Source of the DNA: Moorella sp. Hama-1
GTDB lineage: Bacteria; Bacillota; DSM-521; Neomoorellales; Neomoorellaceae
Assembly (NCBI RefSeq): GCF_023734095.1
Contig: NZ_AP024620.1
Coordinates: 864,501 to 928,500 of the forward strand
DNA: 64,000 bases
Direction: 5' to 3'
The position numbers and the translations under genes are program-made. Below the pieces are notes generated by a model that saw nothing but the letters and a program-made list of their open reading frames with translations, did no database searches and was not told where the DNA came from. Shown here one piece after another: positions 18,016 through 25,513 of this stretch. Each line of letters starts with the position of its first letter. Position 1 is the stretch's first letter.

Positions 18016-18444
18016 GTGCAAATCAGCACTAGCCGTTTTGGTACGATAGAAGTAAAACCCGAGGAGATATTCCTTTTTCCCGCAGGTGTTCCCGCCTTCG
18101 AGGACTTGAAACAATTCTTCTTTTACCCCATCCCCGAAAACCAAGCCTTCACCTGGCTCCAGGCCGCCGCCGACCCGGAGGTAGCCTTCCTCCTGGCCGA
18201 CCCCTTCCTCTTTTTCCCCGGCTACGCCGTCGAGCTGCCGGCCAGCCTTCAGGAAGAGTTGGCCATCAAGAAACCGGCGGACGCCCTGGTCTACGCCGTC
18301 GTGACCATCCCTGACGGCGACATCCGCCGGGCCACGGCCAACCTGGTCGGACCCGTGGTCATTAACCCCACAGCCAGGCGGGGTATGCAGATCGTCCTGG
18401 AAGGGACAAAATATACTACCAGGCACCCCTTATTTATGGAATAA
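18016..18444 (+). CDS. fliW: Flagellar assembly factor FliW
   Basis: 142 residues from GTG 18016 with GGGAGG upstream. The FliW pattern is clear: TSRFGTIEVKPEEIFLFPAG, VPAFEDLKQFFFYPIP, PEVAFLLADPFLFFPGY, and VTIPDGDIRRATANLVGPVV with INPTARRGMQIV. FliW binds CsrA and also cytoplasmic flagellin, so that flagellin export frees FliW to relieve CsrA repression of hag translation (known in Bacillus). csrA is the next gene and hag lies 2.6 kb downstream. Confidence 0.95.
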   Translation: MQISTSRFGTIEVKPEEIFLFPAGVPAFEDLKQFFFYPIPENQAFTWLQAAADPEVAFLLADPFLFFPGYAVELPASLQEELAIKKPADALVYAVVTIPDGDIRRATANLVGPVVINPTARRGMQIVLEGTKYTTRHPLFME

Positions 18445-18585
18445 CTTTACGGAGGAGCCCCTCATGGGGGCGTGCCGCCGTAAGCCGAACGGAGGAAAAT
18501 GGGATGTGTGGCGAGCTTCAATCTGAAACCAACGCAGCCGGTTTCTACAGGCCTCTCACCTTCCACCTCCCACATCTCATTAGAA
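18445..18585 (+). repeat. Dispersed repeats: partial family 1 followed by family 2
   Basis: The fliW-csrA spacer opens with ACGGAGGAGCCCCTCATGGG, like the left end of the family 1 copy at 60417. It continues into a family 2 unit: a GAAACC/GGTTTC hairpin (18512-18528) and the tail CTCTCACCTTCCACCTCCC-ACATCTCATT. The csrA ribosome-binding site AGAAGGAG follows directly. Confidence 0.6.
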
Positions 18586-18598
18586 GGAGTTGCCGCCT

Positions 18599-18838
18599 GT
18601 GCTGGTCCTTACCCGGCGGGTAAACGAAGCCATAATCATCGATAACCGCATTAAAGTCACCATCGTCGGCATTGAAGACGATAAAGTCCGTATCGGTATC
18701 GACGCCCCGCCGGAGGTGCCCATCGTCCGCCAGGAACTCCTGGCCGCCGTGGCGGACGAAAACAAAGCCGCCGCCCAGACGCCGGCCGTAGCCTTGGATA
18801 ATTTATCTCTAAAAGTGACTCAGGGCAAACAGCGATAG
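18599..18838 (+). CDS. csrA: Carbon storage regulator CsrA (translational repressor)
   Basis: 79 residues. GTG 18599 gives the canonical start MLVLTRRVNEAIIIDNRIKV with GGAG 9 nt upstream; an in-frame TTG at 18590 abuts the site and is rejected. The VTIVGIEDDKVRIGIDAPPE and VPIVRQEL segments form the RNA-binding dimer, which recognises GGA in loops and blocks ribosome binding. The C-terminal 25 residues beyond the core are longer than in short CsrA proteins and resemble the extension found in FliW-controlled CsrA. The main expected target is the hag leader at 21451-21482. Confidence 0.95.
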   Translation: MLVLTRRVNEAIIIDNRIKVTIVGIEDDKVRIGIDAPPEVPIVRQELLAAVADENKAAAQTPAVALDNLSLKVTQGKQR

Positions 18839-19050
18839 CACTGAGCACATTGTTATGATATAATCAATTCAGCATATTAAAGGAAGATAGCAGTTAAAGG
18901 CTGGTGATAACTATGTTCCAGGGCTTATGGATAAATACGACCTATCCTGGGGGGGAGCAATGGTTAGTAGTTGCAATAAGTTGATTTAAGGGTTATACTC
19001 AAATTAACAATTATGGAACGAAAGTATTATCGAAACGGAGGTGAGCAGTT

Positions 19051-19287
19051 GTGCCTGATATCCTTACTCCTAAAATCAAGAGACATAATTGCAACCGTCG
19101 TGTAAGTATAATCGCTAGAGGCTTTGCACCAATAAAACGCAACAATTATTTTTACCCTAATAACCCGCAGAAAAAAGGCGATAATATTTTCTTGAATTAT
19201 GTCGGTGCTTTTAAAGGTCTGCGACGTTTCGATTTAAGTTCGGAGGAATTTCTTAATGAAACAAGGGGAGACTTACCAGAAAGGTGA
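19051..19287 (+). CDS. Putative antitoxin of a PIN-type toxin-antitoxin pair
   Basis: 78 residues from GTG 19051 with a very strong GGAGGTGA site. The basic N-terminal part has no motif I recognise. The C-terminal AFKGLRRFDLSSEEFLNET resembles the toxin-grasping tail of many VapB-type antitoxins. It overlaps the PIN gene by 32 bp, the usual antitoxin-first order. The N-terminal DNA-binding fold is not evident, so it may be degraded or a new type. Base composition is AT-richer than the flagellar genes around it. Confidence 0.5.
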   Translation: MPDILTPKIKRHNCNRRVSIIARGFAPIKRNNYFYPNNPQKKGDNIFLNYVGAFKGLRRFDLSSEEFLNETRGDLPER

Positions 19288-19804
19288 GAGTAAGACTATA
19301 AAGCTGGCTTTAGATACAAATATAATCTCATCAATGTTAAACGGAGAAGAGACAGCAATCACTATCGCCAAAACACTAAACGCTTATAACCAAAAAGGGC
19401 ATCTACTTATTTGTGGCCTAGTTTATGCAGAACTTTTAATATATTATCCACAGCAAAAGGTGGAAGAATTTCTACGGCGAACAAATATTGCGATCGATTT
19501 TTCTCTTTCCCAGGAAATATGGATTACAGCTTCTTCCGCGTGGGAGAAATATCTTATCCAAAGAAAAAAGCACGAGGGAAAATTATATTGTCCTTATTGT
19601 GGCCATGAAAATGCATTCATCTGTTCTTTTTGTGGGCAACCTTTGAAAGAACCCAAAAACTTATTAGCGGATTTTATAGTAGGTGCCCACGCCTTACATA
19701 AGGCCGATATGCTTTTCTCATTAGATAAGCGGGGTAAATTCTATAGGCGTTATTTTATAGGCCTAAAAATATTGACTATCGGTGAATCAGGAGTATCATG
19801 CTAA
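19256..19804 (+). CDS. PIN-domain protein with inserted zinc ribbon (VapC-like)
   Basis: 182 residues, GGAGG 9 nt before ATG 19256. The PIN acidic residues are visible: Asp20 (LALDTN), Glu59 (VYAEL), Asp139 (LADFIVGAHAL) and Asp157 (SLDKRGKFYRRYF). Between them Cys112, Cys115, Cys123 and Cys126 (CPYCG and CSFCG) form a zinc ribbon. PIN toxins cut RNA, often tRNA or rRNA, when freed from antitoxin. Together with the overlapping upstream frame it forms a likely toxin-antitoxin pair lying between csrA and hag. It seems intact. Confidence 0.8.
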   Translation: MKQGETYQKGESKTIKLALDTNIISSMLNGEETAITIAKTLNAYNQKGHLLICGLVYAELLIYYPQQKVEEFLRRTNIAIDFSLSQEIWITASSAWEKYLIQRKKHEGKLYCPYCGHENAFICSFCGQPLKEPKNLLADFIVGAHALHKADMLFSLDKRGKFYRRYFIGLKILTIGESGVSC

Positions 19805-19929
19805 AAAAGGACCTCCCTTTACCGCAGGCCAATCAATGCCACCAGTTCTTCTACAAAATCCTCAAACACAGGACCATTATTAAAGATCTCGTCCAGGAGG
19901 AAAATGCGATCTGTACTGGGCGAATTTTT

Positions 19930-20190
19930 TTAGCATTTTGTGGCGCGAGTTCTTTCACACCCACCATAGTCCAGCACTGCAATCCGCTTTTGCGCCATGG
20001 TCACATACCGGGGATTAATATCAATGCCCACAAAATTGCGCTACAAACTGGCAGCTACCAGGCCCGAGGTCCCCAAGCCAAAAAACGGGTCCAGGATATA
20101 GTCGCTGGGGGTGGAGCCGGGTTTGATGCAGGGTTCAACCAGCTTTTCGGGGAAGGTGGCGAAGTAAACGATATCCTGGAAGAACCGGAG
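19930..20190 (-). pseudogene. DNA methyltransferase remnant (C-terminal part)
   Basis: The minus frame reads YFATFPEKLVEPCIKPGSTP, then DPFFGLGTSGLVAASL, a stop (TAG at 20041-20043), then RNFVGIDINPRYVTMAQKRI. This is the SAM-binding end of a DNA N4/N6-methyltransferase, interrupted where families carry a Gly or similar. Another in-frame stop lies just upstream near 20200, so only about 85 codons remain. The plus frame that covers it (19798-20355) is a shadow. Confidence 0.8.
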
Positions 20191-20254
20191 ATTATCTATC
20201 TACGGCGACAGTTTGGCCTTGAAGTGGCGGCGAGTAGCGAAAAGGGTGTTATAG

Positions 20255-20352
20255 CACCGGGGCGGCAGCCGTGTATTGGGATTGATGTAGGTACTACCAC
20301 CTCCGAGATAGCTTATACGGCACCTGCCGGGCGGCCGATACTTCAATGCCTT
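20255..20352 (+). pseudogene. Short remnant resembling the start of an Hsp70/actin-fold protein
   Basis: The plus frame here reads CIGIDVGTTTSEIAYTA followed by PAGRPIL. IGIDxGTT-SEIA is the phosphate-1 motif at the N-terminus of DnaK-like ATPases. No continuation follows; a stop comes at about 20355. It is probably a relic, joined by chance to the methyltransferase remnant. Confidence 0.35.
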
Positions 20353-20375
20353 TAGAATTCCAGTGACAATGGAGC

Positions 20376-21147
20376 TTATGATACAAGACGCCCATGCCGC
20401 CAGGCGGCACCAGCAGAAGGATGAAAATAGTAAACTGCGTTATTTTCAGGGTAGAGGTAACAGTTCAGATCCTTACGGCCCTGCGGCGTCATGCTGAAAT
20501 AGCCAAGATTAACCTCGCGAATCTCGCCATGACGGAGTGAAAAGCGTGATACAAATTGACCGCCTCCTGGGAGCTTGCCAGGAAGCTTATCCCCCTTCCA
20601 ACAGCGAGATCTGGTCTTTGCAGGACCCAAAGAGCAGGGTTTCAAAACAGCTTACGCCCGCCAAGCCTACAAGCTACTCTCCGCTGCCGATGCCTGCACC
20701 ACTGACGACCTGGTACAAGGGGAAACCGGGGCTAACAATAAGCCGGTCAGCCATGCGGATACGGTGACAATGTTCCATTCGGTTTCCCAGGAAGCTTATT
20801 TTGAAAGGAGCCTGCCTGTAAACCATAGCGCTAAGCCCCTGGGAGGTATTGACCTGCCCTTTACCCCCACGACCAGAGACCTGGCGCAGCTGCCCACCAG
20901 TTACATCTACCGTATCTGGAAGCCAGTGCGACCCAGCGGGTATAAAGGAAGCTACCTGAAGGCCGGGTTATTCTCCTTAAACCGGCTGCTCCTTATAATT
21001 GCCGAGCATTTTGATGAATGTACTACCCTGGTGATGGCTGAAGAACTAATGTCCTTCCGGGGTATAAAGGCGGAACCCAGCGCCTATTTTACAGCGAACC
21101 TGTTTCTCTACCTGGCAGCCAAGGGGCGCGACGTACGGTTGGTATAA
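20376..21147. other. Gene relics or degraded reading frames, unassigned
   Basis: A minus frame (20376-20645) contains SLRHGEIREVNLGYFSMTPQ, and a plus frame (20575-21147, 190 codons) ends TANLFLYLAAKGRDVRLV. Neither has a convincing start or a family I recognise. With the two remnants beside them they suggest a decayed accessory patch between the PIN gene and hag. Confidence 0.3.
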
Positions 21148-21245
21148 CGCGCCCATCCGGGCTTTCAGGGCGCTAATAAGTGGCCTGGCAATTATTGATC
21201 CGGAACGATTGGCTATAGAGCAGGTTGAATAATTAGGACTTTAAT

Positions 21246-21272
21246 CCCGGGACCGTGGTCCCGGGTATTTTT
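21246..21272 (+). terminator. Strong intrinsic terminator upstream of hag
   Basis: CCCGGGACC and GGTCCCGGG pair perfectly around GT and are followed by TATTTTTTA. It insulates hag from the relic region. Confidence 0.85.
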
Positions 21273-21384
21273 TATGGCGGAACTAAATATTTTTCCCTCA
21301 GTGACGATATAAAAAGATGCGGGAGCAGTAATTTCCATCTGAAAACAGCCCGGGAGGTGAGGTTAAAGGGGTAGAAAAAAGGCA

Positions 21385-21409
21385 TAAGTTTTCTTCGTTT
21401 AGCCGACTC
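21385..21409 (+). promoter_or_regulatory. Probable sigma-D promoter of hag
   Basis: TAAG (21385-21388), a 14-bp spacer and CCGACTC (21403-21409) resemble the sigma-D consensus with deviations in both boxes. The predicted start near 21417 gives a leader of about 75 nt. Confidence 0.5.
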
Positions 21410-21450
21410 CAGTTTATAGTGTAGTTGTTATTGCTGACCTACAGGTTTAA

Positions 21451-21482
21451 GGCAGGGATGCCGAATACCACATTCAAGGAGG
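21451..21482 (+). promoter_or_regulatory. CsrA-binding sites in the hag leader
   Basis: GGCA-GGGA-TGCC (21451-21462) is a short hairpin presenting GGA in its loop, the ideal CsrA site. CAAGGAGG (21475-21482) places a second CANGGA-type site on the ribosome-binding site of hag. Bacillus hag has the same two-site arrangement. Confidence 0.65.
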
Positions 21483-21492
21483 AAGCGTGTAG

Positions 21493-22452
21493 ATGATTAT
21501 CAACCACAACATCGCGGCGCTCAATACCTATCGGCAGTTGTCGAGCGTCAACTCTGCCACCAGCAAGTCCCTGGAGAAACTCTCCTCGGGCCTGCGCATC
21601 AACCGCGCCGGCGACGACGCTGCCGGCCTGGCCATCAGCGAGAAGATGCGGGGGCAGATCCGGGGGTTGGATCAGGCCCAGCGGAACGCCCAGGACGGCA
21701 TCTCCCTCATTCAAACCGCTGAGGGCGGCTTGAACGAAACCCATTCCATCCTGCAGCGAATGCGCGAACTGGCCGACCAGGCGGCCAACGATACTCTGAC
21801 CCAGGATGACCGGGTGCAGATTCAAAAGGAGATCAACCAGCTAACTGAGGAAGTACAGCGGATCGGTGTTACTACCGAGTTCAACACTCAGAAACTCTTA
21901 GACAGCTCGTACTCCAACAAGAAAATCCACATCGGGGCGAACGAGAGCCAGACGCTAACGATAGATATTAGTGATATGCGTTCCATGGCGATTTCCTCCA
22001 CAGGTACTGCAACTTCTGGAGCTCTTAGCCTAGCATCAACCGCTGGTGCTGCAACCATCACAGATAGTAGTGGAAACACCGCTACTGTGAATGAGATTAA
22101 CCTTGTCTATTATACTAGCACTGGTTTATATACGTCCACGACCGGCTATGCCATCAGTGTCATGGACCAAACAAGCGCCGAAAGCGCCATTACCATGTTC
22201 CAGAAGGCCATCGATACGGTTTCCACCGAGCGGGCCAAGCTGGGTGCCTACCAGAACCGCCTGGAGCATACCATCAACAACCTTGGCACGGCCTCCGAAA
22301 ACCTCTCCGCCGCCGAGTCCCGCATCAGGGATGTCGACATGGCCAAGGAAATGATGAACTTCACCAGAAACAACATTATCTCCCAGGCGGCGACAGCCAT
22401 GTTAGCCCAGGCAAATCAGGTGCCGCAGCAGGTACTGCAATTGCTAAGGTAA
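21493..22452 (+). CDS. hag: Flagellin
   Basis: 319 residues. The N-terminus MIINHNIAALNTYRQL with SLEKLSSGLRINRAGDDAAG, and the C-terminus AESRIRDVDMAKEMMNFTRN followed by MLAQANQVPQQVLQLLR, are the classic D0/D1 helices. The middle (about residues 145-225) is Ser/Thr/Ala-rich and AT-richer: 26 G/C of 60 at 21961-22020 against 43 of 60 at 21601-21660. That segment is surface exposed and offers possible O-glycosylation sites. The AAGGAGG site is 10 nt before ATG. Regulation by sigma-D and CsrA/FliW is indicated by the leader. Two glycosyltransferase genes follow. Confidence 0.96.
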   Translation: MIINHNIAALNTYRQLSSVNSATSKSLEKLSSGLRINRAGDDAAGLAISEKMRGQIRGLDQAQRNAQDGISLIQTAEGGLNETHSILQRMRELADQAANDTLTQDDRVQIQKEINQLTEEVQRIGVTTEFNTQKLLDSSYSNKKIHIGANESQTLTIDISDMRSMAISSTGTATSGALSLASTAGAATITDSSGNTATVNEINLVYYTSTGLYTSTTGYAISVMDQTSAESAITMFQKAIDTVSTERAKLGAYQNRLEHTINNLGTASENLSAAESRIRDVDMAKEMMNFTRNNIISQAATAMLAQANQVPQQVLQLLR

Positions 22453-22461
22453 CTTGGCTTA

Positions 22462-22489
22462 TGAAGGGCTGGGAATCCCAGCCCTTCAT
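22462..22489 (+). terminator. Terminator after hag
   Basis: TGAAGGGCTGGGA and TCCCAGCCCTTCA pair almost end to end, ten bases after the hag stop. The T-run is short (TTGATACTT). Confidence 0.7.
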
Positions 22490-22561
22490 TGATACTTATG
22501 CTCATGCGTGGCTAAAGTTAGTGGATTGCTCAATTACTATCATACAAGGAGGATTATGTAA

Positions 22562-22774
22562 ATGGATTTTGGAATTATTTTTTGTGCTCAATGTGGAAGC
22601 TCGCTAGTTGATAGCGGGTTTGAGTCTGGCTCGACTTTAAGATGTTGTAAATGCGGTAATACTGGTGAATTTAAGGTGGGTAAGGTTTCAATAGATAGTG
22701 AAATAGTTAACGTAAATTTCTTAATTGAAAAAGCCAAGCAGGATGCTGGCATATTACTAGGTAATTCAAGGTGA
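22562..22774 (+). CDS. Small zinc-ribbon protein
   Basis: 70 residues, with AAGGAGG before ATG 22562. Two Cys pairs, CAQCG near the N-terminus and CCKCG 21 residues later, form a likely zinc ribbon; the rest is a short hydrophilic tail. The gene lies between hag and the glycosyltransferases, with its own ribosome-binding site and AT-richer composition than the flagellar genes. I know no function for it; a regulator or an accessory of glycan modification are both possible. Confidence 0.6.
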   Translation: MDFGIIFCAQCGSSLVDSGFESGSTLRCCKCGNTGEFKVGKVSIDSEIVNVNFLIEKAKQDAGILLGNSR

Positions 22775-22924
22775 ATCTTTAAGTGATCTTAAGTACCACA
22801 TCCAATTGCCGATATTACATTGAGTAAGATAATTTGATTATATAAGCCCAGGCTGGCCTGGCGACTGTACCAGGGATAAAAGGTTGGTCTTTTTCGACTG
22901 GCAAAAACCAAAGGAGATGGCGCC

Positions 22925-25450
22925 ATGACAGATACCCGGGCGTTCCTGCTCATCCTTGACGGCGAGGAAAAGAAGATTCTAAAAAAGCTGGACCGCGCGG
23001 GCTTTGGGGATGTCCAGCTCTACTTCCCCCTGCTGCCCCAGCCGGGAGGGACAAAGCGGACCGCCTGGTGGGCGGGAGCCGCCAGGTTATTTAATTCCCT
23101 GGGCTCGGAACCCGGCAGCCGGGTCTTTTACTGGGGGCCTTCCCGCTTTTTATCCGCCTTCCTGCAGCATCTGGATGCCGGCAGGGGGGAGGCCTTCGTC
23201 TGGTCCCATTGGGAGAGGGTGCCGGCAGAAGGCGTATCCCGTTTCTACGGCGCCCTGGGGGCCTACCTCCCGGAAGAAGCTGCTTCCGTAACTTTACCTA
23301 CCCACCTGAGCAACAGGTTCTTTGCCAACCTACTGGAGGAAGAGCTGGCTAAAGCAGGGATCCCTTTGACCCATCGGGGCCGGCCCTGGCCATCCCCAAA
23401 GGAAGAACTGGCGACTGCCAAGGGCAGCGCCCGGCTGACCCTGGCCCTCATTGCGAAGGACGAGGAGGAATTCCTGGCCGGCTGCCTGGAGCAGGCCCTT
23501 CCTTACGTTGATGATATCTTGGTCGTAGATACGGGCTCCCAGGACCGGACGGTGGAGATCGCCAAAGCCTATGGGGCCAGGGTGATCGAGTACGAGTGGC
23601 GCAACGATTTTGCCGCCGCCCGGAACGTCTACCTTGAGGAGATTACCGACGGCTGGATAGTCACCCTGGACGCCGACGAGTACCTCACGACCGAGGCGGG
23701 GGTATCCCTGCGCCGCCTGGCGGAAAAGGGCGAACCCAAGGTTTACTACCTCCGCACTTATAATTACCACAACGAAATCGTGCCTCACTTTTCCGACCAG
23801 GCTAACATCAGGATGACCTGGCGGGCGGCGGACCTGCATTACACCGGTAAAATTCACGAGCAGCTCCAGACCAGCCTGCCCCGGGAGCTCTTTGGCGGCC
23901 CCATTGTCCTGCACTATGGCTATCTCCCGTCAGTCAGCCTGCGTAAAGGCAAGCTGGAACGCAACGCCGGCATCCTGGACGAAACTACCCAGAAGGGGAC
24001 TTCCTTCGATTGGTACAATAAAGGTTTAAACTTGATGGCCATGAACAAACCGGCTGAAGCCCTGGAAGCCCTGGAGAAATACCTGGCTATGGAAGCGCCG
24101 GAATCGGCGCAGTACCGGCCCTCGGTCTACTGGCACGCGGCCCGGGCGGCCCTGGCCTGCAGCAGGCGGGAGGTGGCCCTGGAGTATGCCGAAAAGGCCT
24201 GCCAGGTGCCCATGCCGGAGTGCTATTTTACAAAAGGCCAGATCCTTGAGGCCCTGGGGCGCACTGACGAAGCCATCGCGGCCTACAGGGAGGCCGCCTC
24301 TTTACCTGATCCGCCGGCAAGCATTTACCAGCTTTTTAACCAGAGCGATTCTACCATCAAGCTGTGGCGGGCGGGCATTGCCGCGGCAGCCCTGCTGGAA
24401 AAGGAAAAACGATATACCGAGGCCGAACAGGAATACCGGAAGGTCCTGCAGGGCGATATGGCCAATCTCCCCGCCCTCGTCGGCCTGGCCCGGGTCAAGC
24501 GTCTGCAGGGCCGTTACAGCGAAGGGCTGAAATGGTCCAGGCGGGCGGTAGAGATCGGCCCCCAGGCGCCTGAGGCCCGTGTTGAATATATAGAAGGCTT
24601 GCTGCAGGAGGGAGAGCTGACCGCAGCATGGGATCATCTTCATGGGAGTGAACTCCCGGAAGGCAGCAGGTACGGCCTGTACCTGCGCTTCGGCGATGTA
24701 GCCGTGGATAGGGAGAACTTCTCCCTGGCCCTGGCGGCTGCGGAAGAAGCCCTGAAAGCAAACTCCAGCAGTGTACCCGCCCTGGTGCTGAAAGCCCGCT
24801 CCCTCAAAGAGCTGGGGCGCCTGGAAGAAGCCGCGGAGGTGCTGAAAAACGCGCCTGTCCACCCGGAAATAGAAAATGAGCGCGGCTGCCTGGCCCTGGC
24901 CCGGGGCGCCCTGGATGAGGCAGAAGGTTATTTCCGGCAGGTGCTGGCCCAGGATCCTGACCATGCCGCGGCCGCTACCAACCTGGCCCAGGTCCTCGTC
25001 TTGAAAGGAAAGGTCGAGGAAGCCCTGGCCGTCGTTTACCCCCTGGCCACCTCGAATCGGGAGCAGCCTTCAATCCGGGCCATGCTCCTGGCGGCGCGCT
25101 GTTTGAATTCCCTCCAGAGATACCTCGAGGCCCTGAATTTGCTCTCCTTTACAGATACTGGTGACATGAAGCCTAAAGAGTTTATCGAGTGGCACCTGGT
25201 CCGTGGCAACGCCCACTTCGGCCTGGAAGACTGGAACATGGCCGCGGACTGTTACTTCGAAGCCTATAGCCTCAATCCCAACGACCCGGAACTTCTCTAC
25301 CGCATCGGCCTTTTGATGGTTAAGCTTGAACGCTGGGAAGACGCCGAAAATGCTTTTTCCGGGGTGTTGAGGTTTGAACCGGGTAATAAGGATGCATATA
25401 TCTACTTTGAGTTATCAAGGAACATGCGTGTGGCTACAAGTATAAAATGA
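22925..25450 (+). CDS. GT2 glycosyltransferase with C-terminal TPR repeats
   Basis: 841 residues. A 170-residue N-terminal region of unknown fold precedes a GT2 domain (about 174-330) with ALIAKDEEEFLAGCLEQALP, DDILVVDTGSQDRTVEIA and the metal-binding DAD at 249-251. About 14 TPR-like helical pairs fill residues 360-835. Such GT2-TPR enzymes add sugars to proteins or glycans in the cytoplasm, the TPR part holding the acceptor. Its place directly behind flagellin suggests flagellin O-glycosylation (inference). AAGGAG lies upstream of ATG 22925. Its GC content matches the flagellar genes, unlike the next gene. Confidence 0.85.
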   Translation: MTDTRAFLLILDGEEKKILKKLDRAGFGDVQLYFPLLPQPGGTKRTAWWAGAARLFNSLGSEPGSRVFYWGPSRFLSAFLQHLDAGRGEAFVWSHWERVPAEGVSRFYGALGAYLPEEAASVTLPTHLSNRFFANLLEEELAKAGIPLTHRGRPWPSPKEELATAKGSARLTLALIAKDEEEFLAGCLEQALPYVDDILVVDTGSQDRTVEIAKAYGARVIEYEWRNDFAAARNVYLEEITDGWIVTLDADEYLTTEAGVSLRRLAEKGEPKVYYLRTYNYHNEIVPHFSDQANIRMTWRAADLHYTGKIHEQLQTSLPRELFGGPIVLHYGYLPSVSLRKGKLERNAGILDETTQKGTSFDWYNKGLNLMAMNKPAEALEALEKYLAMEAPESAQYRPSVYWHAARAALACSRREVALEYAEKACQVPMPECYFTKGQILEALGRTDEAIAAYREAASLPDPPASIYQLFNQSDSTIKLWRAGIAAAALLEKEKRYTEAEQEYRKVLQGDMANLPALVGLARVKRLQGRYSEGLKWSRRAVEIGPQAPEARVEYIEGLLQEGELTAAWDHLHGSELPEGSRYGLYLRFGDVAVDRENFSLALAAAEEALKANSSSVPALVLKARSLKELGRLEEAAEVLKNAPVHPEIENERGCLALARGALDEAEGYFRQVLAQDPDHAAAATNLAQVLVLKGKVEEALAVVYPLATSNREQPSIRAMLLAARCLNSLQRYLEALNLLSFTDTGDMKPKEFIEWHLVRGNAHFGLEDWNMAADCYFEAYSLNPNDPELLYRIGLLMVKLERWEDAENAFSGVLRFEPGNKDAYIYFELSRNMRVATSIK

Positions 25451-25513
25451 TGGTTAAAAATGTAAAACATGAGTATAAGTATATCTTAAAATAAAATAGG
25501 AGAGTTTTTAAAT

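Noticed and set aside
19798-20355. 185-codon plus frame
   Set aside because: Mostly antisense to a methyltransferase remnant; not a real gene.
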